Below are positions 28,117 through 37,151 of a stretch of 48,387 bases of DNA, piece after piece. The number at the start of each line of letters is the position of its first letter. The stretch's first letter is position 1. The stretch lies in contig JAEUQE010000037.1 of assembly GCA_016789785.1 (NCBI GenBank), positions 1 through 48,387 of the forward strand. Reading direction: 5' to 3'. The stretch comes from Bryobacterales bacterium. Lineage in GTDB: Bacteria > Acidobacteriota > Terriglobia > Bryobacterales > Bryobacteraceae. Position numbers and translations under genes: made by a program. Below the pieces are notes generated by a model, which did not search any database, was not told the origin of the DNA, and saw nothing but the letters and a program-made list of their open reading frames with translations.

Positions 28117-29289
28117 GTGGAAGCTGGAAACAATCCTCGGATGGGGCGCTATGTCGTCAAAGCGGTGGAGCAGGAGCCCTTCCGCGCGTTCGTTCCACCT
28201 CCGCTTCCGCCGAACCCTCCCGTTCGCCTGGACTCTCTGCAGGTGCTTCTGGAGCAAGCCAATCAGGCACTGGGCCGGCTGGACGGCCTGGCCTCTCTCT
28301 TGCCGGACCTCTCGTTGTTCATCTACACCTACGTCCGGAAGGAAGCGGTGCTCTCGTCGCAGATCGAGGGAACGCAATCCTCGCTGTCGGATCTGCTGCT
28401 GTTTGAGAACGGCGAGGCGCCCGGGGTCCCCCTGCACGACGTACAGGAGGTCTCCAGCTACGTTGCCGCGCTGACGCATGGTCTGGAGCGCATGCGCGGC
28501 GGGTTCCCGCTGTCGCGGCGTCTGATCCGGGAGATCCACGAAATCCTGCTGGCCAAGGGCCGCGGTAGCGACAAGCAGCCGGGGGAGTTCCGGCGCAGCC
28601 AGAACTGGATCGGCGGCAGTCGCCCGGGCAACGCGGTGTTCGTGCCGCCACCACCGGAGTTGGTGATGGACTGCATGGGCGCGTTGGAACTCTTCCTCCA
28701 CGAACAGCGCCCCGAAATCCCAATGCTGATCAAGGCCGGTTTGGTTCATGTGCAGTTCGAGACCATCCACCCGTTCCTCGACGGCAACGGGCGTCTCGGC
28801 CGCCTGCTGATCACGTTCCTGCTGTGCGCGGCGAACGCCATCCGCGAGCCCATCCTCTACCTGAGCCTCTACTTCAAAACGCATCGCGCGGCCTATTATG
28901 ACCTGCTGGACAGGGTGCGGGCGAAAGGCGACTGGGAGGCATGGCTCGACTTCTTCCTCACCGGAGTTCGCGAGACGGCCGACCAGGCGGCCTCCGCCGC
29001 GCGTCGCATCGTGGCGCTCTTTGAGGAGCACCGGCGCCAGATCGAGACGCTGGGACGGCCCGCGGCCTCGGTCCTGCGTGTCTTCCAGCACATGCAGCGC
29101 AACCCGATCGTGTCCATCCCGGCCACCGCACAGAAGATCGGCCTCTCCGCGCCCACCGTGGCCAAGTCATTGGAGCACATGCGCAGCCTCGGAATCCTCC
29201 GCGAGAGAACTGGCCGCCCGCGGCACCGCCTGTTCGTGTACGAAGCCTATCTCGCGATCCTCAACGAAGGAACGGAGCCGATCCGCTGA
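28117..29289 (+). CDS. Fic family protein with C-terminal winged-helix-like domain
   Basis: 390 residues; GTG start at 28117 (ATG 28141 is the alternative). The Fic core is HPFLDGNGRLGR at 218-229, intact for AMP or other nucleotide transfer. An N-terminal inhibitory helix is present: S80-S-Q-I-E84-G85 fits [S/T]xxxE[G/N], so the enzyme is self-inhibited (class II). The N-terminal domain (LGRLDGLASLLPDLSLFIYT) is Fic_N-like, and the last 80 residues (PIVSIPATAQKIGLSAPTVA, KSLEHMRSLGILRERTG) form a DNA-binding winged helix. Target unknown. It sits at the left edge of a restriction-like island behind a strong palindrome. Confidence 0.92.
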   Translation: MEAGNNPRMGRYVVKAVEQEPFRAFVPPPLPPNPPVRLDSLQVLLEQANQALGRLDGLASLLPDLSLFIYTYVRKEAVLSSQIEGTQSSLSDLLLFENGEAPGVPLHDVQEVSSYVAALTHGLERMRGGFPLSRRLIREIHEILLAKGRGSDKQPGEFRRSQNWIGGSRPGNAVFVPPPPELVMDCMGALELFLHEQRPEIPMLIKAGLVHVQFETIHPFLDGNGRLGRLLITFLLCAANAIREPILYLSLYFKTHRAAYYDLLDRVRAKGDWEAWLDFFLTGVRETADQAASAARRIVALFEEHRRQIETLGRPAASVLRVFQHMQRNPIVSIPATAQKIGLSAPTVAKSLEHMRSLGILRERTGRPRHRLFVYEAYLAILNEGTEPIR

Positions 29290-29619
29290 GCAGTCTGAAG
29301 TGCCCACCGTGGCGGGCGGATGCATCTCTCGGACGACGTCCCTTGTACTCGCAAAGATGGGAAACTGACACGCACCTGACTGCATCCTTTCTGTTTGGTT
29401 TGGTCGAGTAGCCGGCAGCGCGCAGCAAATCCCGTACCGGTTCATTTGCCGAGATTGACAGATACCAATGCGCCAACCTCCGGCTCACGGCGGCAGGACC
29501 GTCGGACGAGCCGCCGGCGTTGACGCGCCCTACGGCTGGTCGCACACAATGGCGTTCAAAACACAGGCGTTAGATAATGTTCTGGTGATCCAAATTCCGG
29601 GTGGAGCCACAGACCAGTG
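29290..29619. other. 330-base gap between Fic and methyltransferase genes
   Basis: No convincing gene. A minus-strand frame (about 29261-29545) contains RLAHWYLSISANEPVRDLLR, possibly a remnant, not recognised. GATAAT at 29573-29578 could be the -10 of the methyltransferase promoter, but no good -35 lies 16-18 bases upstream. A second candidate, TTGACA at 29455-29460, lacks a matching -10. Confidence 0.3.
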
Positions 29620-32600
29620 ATGACAACCGACACAAGCTGGCTCGAAACCTTCGGCATTAGCAATCGCATAGGAACTCCGGACCTTCTCTTGCGGCGAGAT
29701 GAAGAGGCAGTCGCTCAGCGCGGACACGCTGTGGAACGAGCGTTTGCGAAACAAGTCGATGCCTTCCTGACAATCCAGGACGTTCCAACAGTCGCCTTCG
29801 CGTTGCGGGATGAGTTCGACGCGGAGGAAATTGACGAACTGCACAGAGCTCTATGGAACCAGGGCTTGGCCAGTGTGCTTGTGGTCCGATTGCCGGCGGA
29901 AGTTCGGGTGTATAGCCTGTGGCAACGGCCCGTATCTCAATCTGTCGAGGAATCGAGTGACCATCGGTTGATTGAATCCTTGAAGGTCGGGGCGGACGCG
30001 CTTGAACTGCTCAGACTAATTCCAGCCGTCGAATCTGGCACCTATTTTGAGCGGCATCCGCAACGCTTCGATTCGACAACACGCGTAGATGCAACCTTAC
30101 TCGGAAACTTGAGGGAAACTCTGCGACAGCTTTCGGTCGCTTTGCCGGAAGACGCCGCGCGTACCCTCCTACTTCAAGTCGTCTTTGTATCCTATCTAGA
30201 GGATCGAGGCATAATCGACGCCACCGACTTTCAAGCGGCGGCGGGGCGCGGTCGTCCTGCACAGTCATTCGTCGATCTACTCGCCTACCGTGACGCCAGG
30301 CTGATCGACCGACTTTTCTCGCATCTGAGGCGAACCTTCAATGGGGATGTGTTCTATGCGCCGGGGGTGTTCGAAAGAGGCGACGACCCGGTCTCGATAG
30401 CCGCCGAGCACATTGGCCCGCTGCTGGATTTCCGGAGCGGTTGGAAGGAAATGGGGACGGGACAGCTTCGGTTCTGGGGGTATGACTTCAGCTTTATCCC
30501 CGTTGAGTTGATCAGTTCGATCTATGACCGGTTCCTGAATGAAGGTGATTCCTCGCGAAAAGCGACCGGCGCCTACTATACACCGCGCTTCCTCGCGGAT
30601 CTTGTAGTTGATCAAGTCTGGAACAGCATAGCTGAGACCACGCGCTCTGACGGCTTCACGGTGTTGGATCCATCGTGTGGATCAGCGATTTTCTTGGTTC
30701 GCATGTTCCACAGACTCGCGGAGCACCACAAACTTCGCTCAGGTAAGGACCCCACCTGGCCGCAGCTCATCGAGTGGCTTGAACGCCTGCATGGATGGGA
30801 TGTTTCGGAGAGCGCCGTTCGGATTGGCGCGTTTTCGCTCTACATTGCGTTGCTTGAACAAGTGCATCCGCCAGTCGTTCGAGCCCTTAAGGCCGAAGGC
30901 AAGATCCTTCCGCGCCTTCTTGGGAAGACGCTCGTCCGTCGCGACTTCTTTGATGACGAGTGGCACGAACCCTCCTTCGATGTGATCGTTGGTAATCCCC
31001 CTTGGGTCAGTCGGCAGCCGGAAAAAATCCAAACTGCATTGAGATGGTGTCGGCAGCACGACCTGCCGATGCCGGGGGGCGAACTTGCCTGGGCATTCGT
31101 GTGGAAGGCGGCCCGGCATCTTAAGCCAGATGGGCGTGTGTGTTTGCTACTGCCAGCCATGGGCATCCTACTCAACCATTCGAAGGAGGTCGCCGCAGCA
31201 CGGTTGCGCTGGCTGAGCAGCATCGCGCTTCTGCGTATCATCAATTTCGCCGATGTCTGTTTCCAACTCTTCGATGGAGCGGATCGCCCCACGGTCATGG
31301 CTCTGTTCCGAACCGGAGGGCATCGTGGCTCGGACAAGATCGAATACTGGGTTCCGAAGGCGCACAGGTTGTTGCGCTCCACGAAGATTCTGATCGTCCC
31401 CACGAACGACCGCCTGGGCGTCACCCAAGAATTGGCTCAATCCGATCCGGCTGTCTGGAAACAGCGAATGTGGGCGACCGGTCGGGATCAAAAGCTGCTC
31501 GCGTGGCTTTCCGACCTTCCACGGCTCGGTTCTACAGCAACCCTATATTCACGCGTGCGACGCGATCTGGACTTAGCGGAGGAGTGGGTCATCGGCCAAG
31601 GTTTCAAACCCCACCATCCCGACTCCGAATCCAAGCGGCAGCGCGAAGACTTTACGATCGTCGATGACGTCACGAAACTCTCCTTTCTCGACGCCTCCCA
31701 GTTCCGGCCTTGGGTCATTCCCAAAATCAACACGCAAGCGTGGCCAACGTCGAAAGTTCACCGGTCAGGTTACGTCCGAGGTTTCTCAGGACCGCATGTC
31801 CTTGTTCCACAGGGTGTCGTGCGCAACGAGGGGCGCGTTAGGGCGGCCTACGTCGAACAGTCGTGCTCCTTCCATCATTCCCTCCAAGCTATTACCTTCC
31901 CGGTAGGCCAGGCATCCAAGGCAAAGTTGCTCACGGCACTCTTGAACAGTTCGCTGGCTGCTTGGTACTACTTTCACACTTCCGCGAACCTCGGGACGGA
32001 CCGTGCAAAAGTGCATGAGGAGCAACTGCTGGATCTTCCGTTCCCCGATCCAGACGATACTCCTGATCCCGAGCGTGCGCGGGTGGCCCAACACAATCTC
32101 GTGGGCATCGTGGACCGCCTATTGGATCTGAAAGACCAACCCTTGGCTGGCGAGAGAATGAATGACGAGATTCGCCGGGCGGACCATCTGGTTTTCGACT
32201 ACTACGGCCTCTCTGAGGAGGAGAAGCTTCTCATCACCGACTCCCTGCTGGCGGTCATCCCGAGCATGCAGCCGAGGAAGGGCACCATTACAGCCCTGAT
32301 GGAGCAGGCGTCACCGGGGGAGCGGACTCAGTATTGCCGTACCCTTCGCGCTGCGCTCCGCGAATGGCTTCAACCTGGCGCCAATCTGGGTGTACGTCTG
32401 ATCGAAGGTGGAGCGGAGGCCGTCCTTGTTGAATTGCGGCTCGGAGCGGCTTGGCCGGACGTTCTGGTGGAGCACAGCGACGGGGAACTTCGGACAGCAC
32501 TGGATCGGATCTTTCGCCTGCTCCCGCAGAACACCACTCGCAACGTGGAGGTGCAGCCGAATCTGAAGGTGTTCCTTAAGGATTCGCTCTATCTCATGAA

Positions 32601-32724
32601 GCCATTGAACAGGAGATTCTGGCTCGCTAGTGCCGGCTTGAACGATGCGGACGACATCGCAGGAGATCTGCTCGCCGCGCAAAAGCGCCATTCGGCGAAG
32701 GGGAACCATGAGCGCAATCGGTGA
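29620..32724 (+). CDS. Large N6-adenine DNA methyltransferase (type II/IIG-like)
   Basis: 1034 residues from ATG 29620 (a GTG lies directly before). AdoMet-binding motif I is LDPSCGSAIFLV (from about 349) and the catalytic motif IV is NPPW (459-462, VIVGNPPWV). TGAYYTPRFLADLVVDQVW before motif I is typical of Eco57I-like and other gamma-class N6-adenine enzymes. An N-terminal region of about 250 residues lacks an obvious nuclease motif. Residues about 600-830 (PWVIPKINTQ, LLTALLNSSLAAWYY) look like a target-recognition part, and the C-terminus (YLMKPLNRRFW) is a further conserved block. The gene overlaps the next by 17 bases, so modification and nuclease are probably separate polypeptides of one system. 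Confidence 0.9.
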   Translation: MTTDTSWLETFGISNRIGTPDLLLRRDEEAVAQRGHAVERAFAKQVDAFLTIQDVPTVAFALRDEFDAEEIDELHRALWNQGLASVLVVRLPAEVRVYSLWQRPVSQSVEESSDHRLIESLKVGADALELLRLIPAVESGTYFERHPQRFDSTTRVDATLLGNLRETLRQLSVALPEDAARTLLLQVVFVSYLEDRGIIDATDFQAAAGRGRPAQSFVDLLAYRDARLIDRLFSHLRRTFNGDVFYAPGVFERGDDPVSIAAEHIGPLLDFRSGWKEMGTGQLRFWGYDFSFIPVELISSIYDRFLNEGDSSRKATGAYYTPRFLADLVVDQVWNSIAETTRSDGFTVLDPSCGSAIFLVRMFHRLAEHHKLRSGKDPTWPQLIEWLERLHGWDVSESAVRIGAFSLYIALLEQVHPPVVRALKAEGKILPRLLGKTLVRRDFFDDEWHEPSFDVIVGNPPWVSRQPEKIQTALRWCRQHDLPMPGGELAWAFVWKAARHLKPDGRVCLLLPAMGILLNHSKEVAAARLRWLSSIALLRIINFADVCFQLFDGADRPTVMALFRTGGHRGSDKIEYWVPKAHRLLRSTKILIVPTNDRLGVTQELAQSDPAVWKQRMWATGRDQKLLAWLSDLPRLGSTATLYSRVRRDLDLAEEWVIGQGFKPHHPDSESKRQREDFTIVDDVTKLSFLDASQFRPWVIPKINTQAWPTSKVHRSGYVRGFSGPHVLVPQGVVRNEGRVRAAYVEQSCSFHHSLQAITFPVGQASKAKLLTALLNSSLAAWYYFHTSANLGTDRAKVHEEQLLDLPFPDPDDTPDPERARVAQHNLVGIVDRLLDLKDQPLAGERMNDEIRRADHLVFDYYGLSEEEKLLITDSLLAVIPSMQPRKGTITALMEQASPGERTQYCRTLRAALREWLQPGANLGVRLIEGGAEAVLVELRLGAAWPDVLVEHSDGELRTALDRIFRLLPQNTTRNVEVQPNLKVFLKDSLYLMKPLNRRFWLASAGLNDADDIAGDLLAAQKRHSAKGNHERNR

Positions 32725-33379
32725 TCCGTCGACTTGGAGGGACCAGGTCGTTTCCGCCTACGATGTCGTTCATGCTGGGGTGATGGCCGTGTGGCCATCG
32801 TGCCGGGCCAACATTGATACCGTCAGCACAGTCGCTCAGACTAAGGATGCAACCCGGCGCAAGAAATCAGCTCGACGGCGGCTCGAAGATCCCATCACGC
32901 GAAATTTGGTCCGGCACTTACGCTTGGTACCTGCACTTCGCGGCCGTTTTCATATCGTTTCGCAGTATGAGTTGATCGCCGCCGATCTTACGCAAGATCC
33001 AGACCCTGTTGGGTACGTCGATGTGGGTATTCTGTTTTCGGTTGGTCTGGACGAGGTGTGCTTGTTCATTGAATGCAAGCGCCTCAACGTGAACGGCGCT
33101 TCCCTCGCCGCAGAATATGTGGCCGAGGGGATGATGCGGTTCGTGATGGGCAAGTATGCGCCGGACCTCCCGGTAGCGGCAATGCTCGGCTACGTAATGG
33201 ATGGCCAGGTTCCAAAGGCGAGTGAGTCAGTGCTCAAGGAGATCCGGTGCCATTTGGGAGCACTATGTTGCACGGACGCCTCGATCTCTGTCGGCGCGCC
33301 AGGTCAGTTTAGCACCAGGCACAACCGAACGCCCGTGAACATCGAACTCCGGCATCATCTCTTGTCAGCGCTCCAATAG
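32708..33379 (+). CDS. Probable PD-(D/E)XK restriction endonuclease
   Basis: 223 residues from ATG 32708, which overlaps the methyltransferase end by 17 bases; the frame is open back to 32645 but begins inside the methyltransferase. Nuclease signature: E60 in RRRLEDPIT, D105 in GYVDVGILFS, and E122-C-K124 in VCLFIECKRLN, giving an E...D...ExK arrangement. This is followed by AAEYVAEGMMRFVMGKYA and a hydrophobic strand AMLGYVMDG. Predicted to cleave DNA lacking the partner's methylation. No known restriction enzyme name could be attached. Base composition is less GC-rich than the surrounding core genes, consistent with horizontal transfer of the pair. Confidence 0.75.
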   Translation: MSAIGDPSTWRDQVVSAYDVVHAGVMAVWPSCRANIDTVSTVAQTKDATRRKKSARRRLEDPITRNLVRHLRLVPALRGRFHIVSQYELIAADLTQDPDPVGYVDVGILFSVGLDEVCLFIECKRLNVNGASLAAEYVAEGMMRFVMGKYAPDLPVAAMLGYVMDGQVPKASESVLKEIRCHLGALCCTDASISVGAPGQFSTRHNRTPVNIELRHHLLSALQ

Positions 33380-33629
33380 TTGATTCAGGAACGCGCGGCA
33401 GCGAATGAGAAATCGCGTTGAAGCCGACGTCTCCAATGGGAGCCACAGTCCTTTGTCCATCTCCGCGCGGATTCCTTCCCTCAGCAGCTCGACTCCTCTC
33501 GCGTTTCCAACCAACCCACAAGAACATCCCACTGCTTTCTCAACAACTTCCCAAATTCACGATCCACCCTCCTCCCGCCCGGATGATTCAATCAGAAGTG
33601 GAGACTCAGGTCCAACGCAGGAGAAAGCA
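33380..33629. other. Spacer between the nuclease gene and the broken SKGP-family gene
   Basis: 250 bases, unusually poor in G on the plus strand from 33450. Long open frames pass through it but have no ribosome sites and no protein-like features. No promoter or repeat recognised. Confidence 0.35.
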
Positions 33630-34140
33630 ATGTCGGCCCCTCAGGTCAAACTCACACGCGCCGAGCAGGCGCGCATCAACGGCGCAAATCCAAGGGCCCC
33701 GTCACGCCCGAAGGCAAACAGCGCTCCAGCCGGAACGCCCTCAAGGCCTGTGCAGCTCACAGCCCACCGTCCTCCCTCACGAGTCCCGAAAACTCTACCG
33801 CAAGTGGCGTCACGACTTCTTTCGGCGCTTCCAACCCGCCACCACTCAAGAGGAACAACTCGTGCTCACCATGTGCCACGCGCAATGGCAGCTTCGACGC
33901 ATCGAAATCCTCCAGACCGCGCACTTCCAAACACTCGCGGACCGCCTCGAAGAGCATTGCGCCTCCGCAGACTCCTCCCAAACGGAGCCCATCAGTGCCG
34001 GCACCCTGTTCCGAGGCGAAACCGCCGCGTGGACCGCCTTTCGTCGCGCGCACCGGGCCCTGCTGGCCAGCCGCGCCTCGCAATCCCCGGCACAAAATGA
34101 AAATTACGGAAACGAACCCAACGCGGATCCACCCGCGGAC
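33630..34140 (+). pseudogene. Frame-broken member of the SKGPVTPEGK...NALK family
   Basis: An ideal ribosome site (AGGAG 33619-33623, six bases before ATG 33630) starts MSAPQVKLTRAEQARINGA. The next family motif, KSKGPVTPEGKQRSSRNALK, lies in a second frame from 33686, and GLCSSQPTVLPHESRKLYRK with WRHDFFRRFQPATTQEEQLV in a third from 33745. One base is missing near 33685 and probably four near 33745 (the family has HG after NALK). No stop follows in the third frame before the cysK region; the end is taken near NENYGNEPN. This short family is common and multi-copy in Acidobacteria and relatives; function unknown. Apparently a decayed copy, unless the two shifts are sequencing errors. Confidence 0.7.
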
Positions 34141-34314
34141 ACCGCGAACTCATTGACTCCACAAGGAAATCCGCTTTCCGATCCACCCGCTGCCCAGCGC
34201 CCGAATCGTTCCGAATTTGCACCAAATCAGCCGCAATTGTGCCCGCAGACGACCGTTTCTGAGCCTCACCTCGCCCCCAGTTTGGGCAGGTCGATGCGCC
34301 CCCTCCCCTCGAAA

Positions 34315-35268
34315 CTAATCGAACATGCCTTCGAACAGCGCCGACGTCAGATACCGCTCACCGGAATCCGGAAGCACCACCACAATCGTCTTGCCATGAA
34401 ATTCCGGCAGCTTTGCGAGCCGCACCGCCGCCGCCGCGGCCGCACCACAGGAGATCCCGCACAGAATCCCCTCTTCTCTCGCCAGACGGCGCGCCATCTC
34501 AATGGATTCCTCGTTGGTCACCTGCTCCACACGGTCCACCATCGAGAGATCCAACGTATCCGGAATGAAGCCCGCCCCGATTCCCTGGATCTTGTGCGGA
34601 CCCGGCTTCACCAGCTCGCTCTTCAAGGTCTGCGTGATCACAGGACTTGCCGCCGGCTCCACGCCGACACTCAGCACCTGCTTCTTCTTCTCGTTCTTCA
34701 GATACCGCGAGACGCCCGTGATCGTGCCACCCGTGCCGATTCCGGAAACGAAGACATCAATGTTCCCGCCAGTGTCTTCCCAGATCTCCGGGCCCGTGGT
34801 CTTGAAGTGAATCTCGGGATTCGAAGGGTTCTTGAACTGTTGCAGCAGCACGTAGCGTTCCGGGTCCGATTGCATCACCTGCTCCGCGCGAGCCACGGCG
34901 CCCTTCATCCCTTCCGTGCCCGGCGTGAGAATCAGATTCGCTCCGAAAGCCTTCAACACCTTGCGCCGCTCCAGCGACATCGTCTCCGGCATCGTCAGCG
35001 TGATGGGATAGCCGCGCGCCGCGGCCACGAAGGCCAGCGCGATTCCAGTGTTGCCGCTGGTCGGCTCGATGATCTCCTTGCCCGGCTTGAGAATGCCCTT
35101 CTGTTCCGCATCCCAGATCATGGCCGCGCCGATCCGGCACTTCACCGAATAGGCGGGATTGCGCCCCTCGATCTTGGCGTAGATCGTTGCAGCCGCCCCA
35201 TCCGTTACTCTGTTCAGCTTGATCATCGGCGTACGGCCGATACTCAGAGAATTGTCGTTGTAGATCAA
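34315..35268 (-). CDS. cysK: Cysteine synthase A (O-acetylserine sulfhydrylase)
   Basis: 317 residues. A PLP enzyme making cysteine from O-acetylserine and sulfide. PLP lysine K43 is in [20 protein letters not shown], close to Escherichia CysK; phosphate and substrate loops are [13 protein letters not shown] and [18 protein letters not shown] start at 35268, chosen because AGGAG (35280-35276) lies exactly seven bases upstream and the protein then begins [15 protein letters not shown] as in the family; codons upstream to 35451 run inside the regulator. The AGGAG overlaps the TAG of the Rrf2-type regulator, so regulator and enzyme are coupled. Confidence 0.96.
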   Translation of the reverse strand: MIYNDNSLSIGRTPMIKLNRVTDGAAATIYAKIEGRNPAYSVKCRIGAAMIWDAEQKGILKPGKEIIEPTSGNTGIALAFVAAARGYPITLTMPETMSLERRKVLKAFGANLILTPGTEGMKGAVARAEQVMQSDPERYVLLQQFKNPSNPEIHFKTTGPEIWEDTGGNIDVFVSGIGTGGTITGVSRYLKNEKKKQVLSVGVEPAASPVITQTLKSELVKPGPHKIQGIGAGFIPDTLDLSMVDRVEQVTNEESIEMARRLAREEGILCGISCGAAAAAAVRLAKLPEFHGKTIVVVLPDSGERYLTSALFEGMFD

Positions 35269-35278
35269 AGCTCGACTC

Positions 35279-35698
35279 CTAGATATCCCAGTTTGGTACG
35301 TATTTCGCCTGCCGCTCCAACCACGTGCGGGCGAGTTCGGCAAAGCTCGTTCTGTCCACCACGCAGGAAACAGCGTCGTCCACCCGCTGCCATAAGTCCG
35401 CAAACACGTTTTCACTGCGCTTTCGGGTGCCGCTGTTCTTCGCACCGTCAATATATCGCATCACCTCGCCGACCATGATGCTCTCCGGCGCCCGCGCAAG
35501 CAGGTATCCGCCCTCCGCGCCGCGCCGCGATTCCACAAACCCGCCCTGCTTCAGCGAAGCGAGGATCAGTTCCAGGAACTTCTGCGGGATTTTCTGGCGC
35601 CTGGCGATTTCGGCAATTCGTACCGGCTCACCCTGCGGCTGCATGGAAAGATCCAGAATGGCATGCAGAGCGTACTCGGCCTTCACGGAGAGATTCAT
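35279..35698 (-). CDS. Rrf2 family transcriptional regulator (CymR/IscR-like)
   Basis: 139 residues from ATG 35698 ([20 protein letters not shown]). The winged helix is clear: [20 protein letters not shown] and [20 protein letters not shown]. Only one Cys (AVSCVVD) lies in the sensor loop, so the three-Cys Fe-S site of IscR is absent. In Firmicutes, CymR of this family represses cysteine genes in complex with CysK. Being directly upstream of and coupled to cysK suggests the same logic here (inference). The in-frame ATG 36 bases earlier is less likely. Confidence 0.9.
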   Translation of the reverse strand: MNLSVKAEYALHAILDLSMQPQGEPVRIAEIARRQKIPQKFLELILASLKQGGFVESRRGAEGGYLLARAPESIMVGEVMRYIDGAKNSGTRKRSENVFADLWQRVDDAVSCVVDRTSFAELARTWLERQAKYVPNWDI

Positions 35699-35704
35699 CA
35701 GCAA

Positions 35705-35734
35705 GGAATACCCAAAGCACGCATGCGCTGTCAA
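35705..35734 (-). promoter_or_regulatory. Candidate promoter of the regulator-cysK pair
   Basis: On the minus strand TTGACA (35734-35729) is a perfect -35; 17-18 bases on lies GTATTCC (35711-35705), a weak -10. Transcription would start almost at the regulator ATG. GCGCATGCG within the spacer is a short palindrome that could be an operator. Confidence 0.4.
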
Positions 35735-35736
35735 CT

Positions 35737-36225
35737 TTATTTCGGTTTCTCAAATATCTCGGTCACCACGCCATCTACCTCTTCGATGCGGATCTTCAGA
35801 TTCCGTCGCGACATTAACTTCGACTCGGGAACCTCGAAACGCGCCGCCAGCATGCGATCCACGGACTGCCCCATGCCGATCTTCTCGCGCATCCGCAGCG
35901 TGTCGTTGTACTTCTGCCCAATGGCGGGATAGGCATCGAAAAACCGCTTCGCATCAATATCGGCGACAATCGCGCCTTCCACCCAGTTGCCGTCAAGATC
36001 CGCGAACAACTCCACCCTGCCGACCACATAGCGGAACTTCGAAGGATTCGTCACGCGGAAGTCGGCTACCAGCGCGGCGGCATCGTCCAGCGCCTGCGTC
36101 CGCACTTTCTGAATGGAACAATCGAGAACCATGCGCGACCCGCGATTGAACCACAAAATGCCCGCCCCCGCTGCGACCGCCAGCAGCAGTCCAATCGCGA
36201 CCGAGAGTAGTTTCTCGCGGGTCAT
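35737..36225 (-). CDS. Membrane-anchored small protein, LEA14/Water-stress-like fold possible
   Basis: 162 residues. One N-terminal hydrophobic helix (LLSVAIGLLLAVAAGAGILW) anchors a domain containing DAAALVADFRVTNPSKFRYV then VGRVELFADLDGNW. The pattern of strands with xxFRVTNPS is reminiscent of LEA14/WHy-type beta domains, but the match is weak. It lies 9 bases after the AIM24-type gene and is probably co-transcribed with it. Function unknown. Confidence 0.7.
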   Translation of the reverse strand: MTREKLLSVAIGLLLAVAAGAGILWFNRGSRMVLDCSIQKVRTQALDDAAALVADFRVTNPSKFRYVVGRVELFADLDGNWVEGAIVADIDAKRFFDAYPAIGQKYNDTLRMREKIGMGQSVDRMLAARFEVPESKLMSRRNLKIRIEEVDGVVTEIFEKPK

Positions 36226-36234
36226 CGGGTGCCG

Positions 36235-37113
36235 TTAATCCTCGCTTGAGAAGATCCCGCCCAGCGCGCCCAGCGGACTGCGCTCATCGCCGCCCGAACG
36301 CACCGGCGACAACTCGCGGCGCAGTTTTTCCAGCGTCATGCTCTGTACGATGACCTTGCCAGGGCCAGTGAGCGTCGCCAGGAAAATCCCCTCACCGCCG
36401 AAGATCGCGGTCTTGATTCCGCCCACGAACTGGATGTCGTAGTTCACAGTCTCATCGAAGCCGACCACGCAACCGGTGTCCACCTGGATGGTCTCTCCCG
36501 GTCCAAGATCGAACTCGACAAAGTCGCCACCGCCGTGGATGAACACGGTGCCAGGCCCCGTGAGTTTTTCCAGGATGAATCCCTCGCCACCGAAGAAGCC
36601 CGCGCCGAGTTTCTTCACCAGCGCAATGTTGAGTTGCACGCTGGACTGCGCAAAGAGGAAGCTATCGCGCTGCACCAGCACGCTCTTGCCCGCCGGAAGA
36701 TCGAACACCTGAATTCGGCCCGGATAGTTGCCTGCAAAGCCGACCTCGCCGGGCGTGCTCGTCTTGAAGTAGGTCAGGAAGAGCGACTCGCCCATCACGG
36801 TGCGCTTCAGCGCGCCCCAGATCTTCTGGCCGATGGTCTCCCCGCTCATCTTCGTTTCCCAAACGACGTTCGCGGTCTTATACAGCATCTTCCCGGCTTC
36901 GGCGTACAACTCCTGCCCAGGCTTCAGCTTCACGCGCGCCACCTGCAAGTTGTCGCCCTGAACTGTGTATTCGAGTTGCGTCACCACCGGCGCGTAAGTA
37001 CTCGTTGCCGGGATGGCAGCGGGTGTGCCCCCGTTTCCAAGATTGGCGCCGCAACCTGGACAGAACCGCGCCTGGTCAACGACAGCATTCCCGCAGGACG
37101 TGCAAAAAGGCAT
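36235..37113 (-). CDS. Zinc-ribbon AIM24-type protein (TIGR00266 family)
   Basis: 292 residues. Begins with a four-cysteine zinc ribbon, MPFCTSCGNAVVDQARFCPGCGANLG, a Gly/Pro linker, then an AIM24-like double-psi beta domain (KPGQELYAEAGKMLYKT, FGGEGFILEKLTGPGTVFIH, VDTGCVVGFDE, FGGEGIFLATLTGPGKVIVQ). The repeated GGEG-x-x-L-x-L-T-G-P-G is the family hallmark. Bacterial members have no settled function. Divergent from the metallopeptidase-like gene at 37152, separated by 38 bases. Confidence 0.92.
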   Translation of the reverse strand: MPFCTSCGNAVVDQARFCPGCGANLGNGGTPAAIPATSTYAPVVTQLEYTVQGDNLQVARVKLKPGQELYAEAGKMLYKTANVVWETKMSGETIGQKIWGALKRTVMGESLFLTYFKTSTPGEVGFAGNYPGRIQVFDLPAGKSVLVQRDSFLFAQSSVQLNIALVKKLGAGFFGGEGFILEKLTGPGTVFIHGGGDFVEFDLGPGETIQVDTGCVVGFDETVNYDIQFVGGIKTAIFGGEGIFLATLTGPGKVIVQSMTLEKLRRELSPVRSGGDERSPLGALGGIFSSED

Positions 37114-37151
37114 TCGTATGTGTGCTCCGACCTCTATCTTACAATGGAGAA

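Noticed and set aside
33418..35478. 686-codon plus-strand ORF
   Set aside because: Its second half is antisense to cysK and the Rrf2 gene; only the middle 33745-34140 is part of the broken SKGP-family gene.
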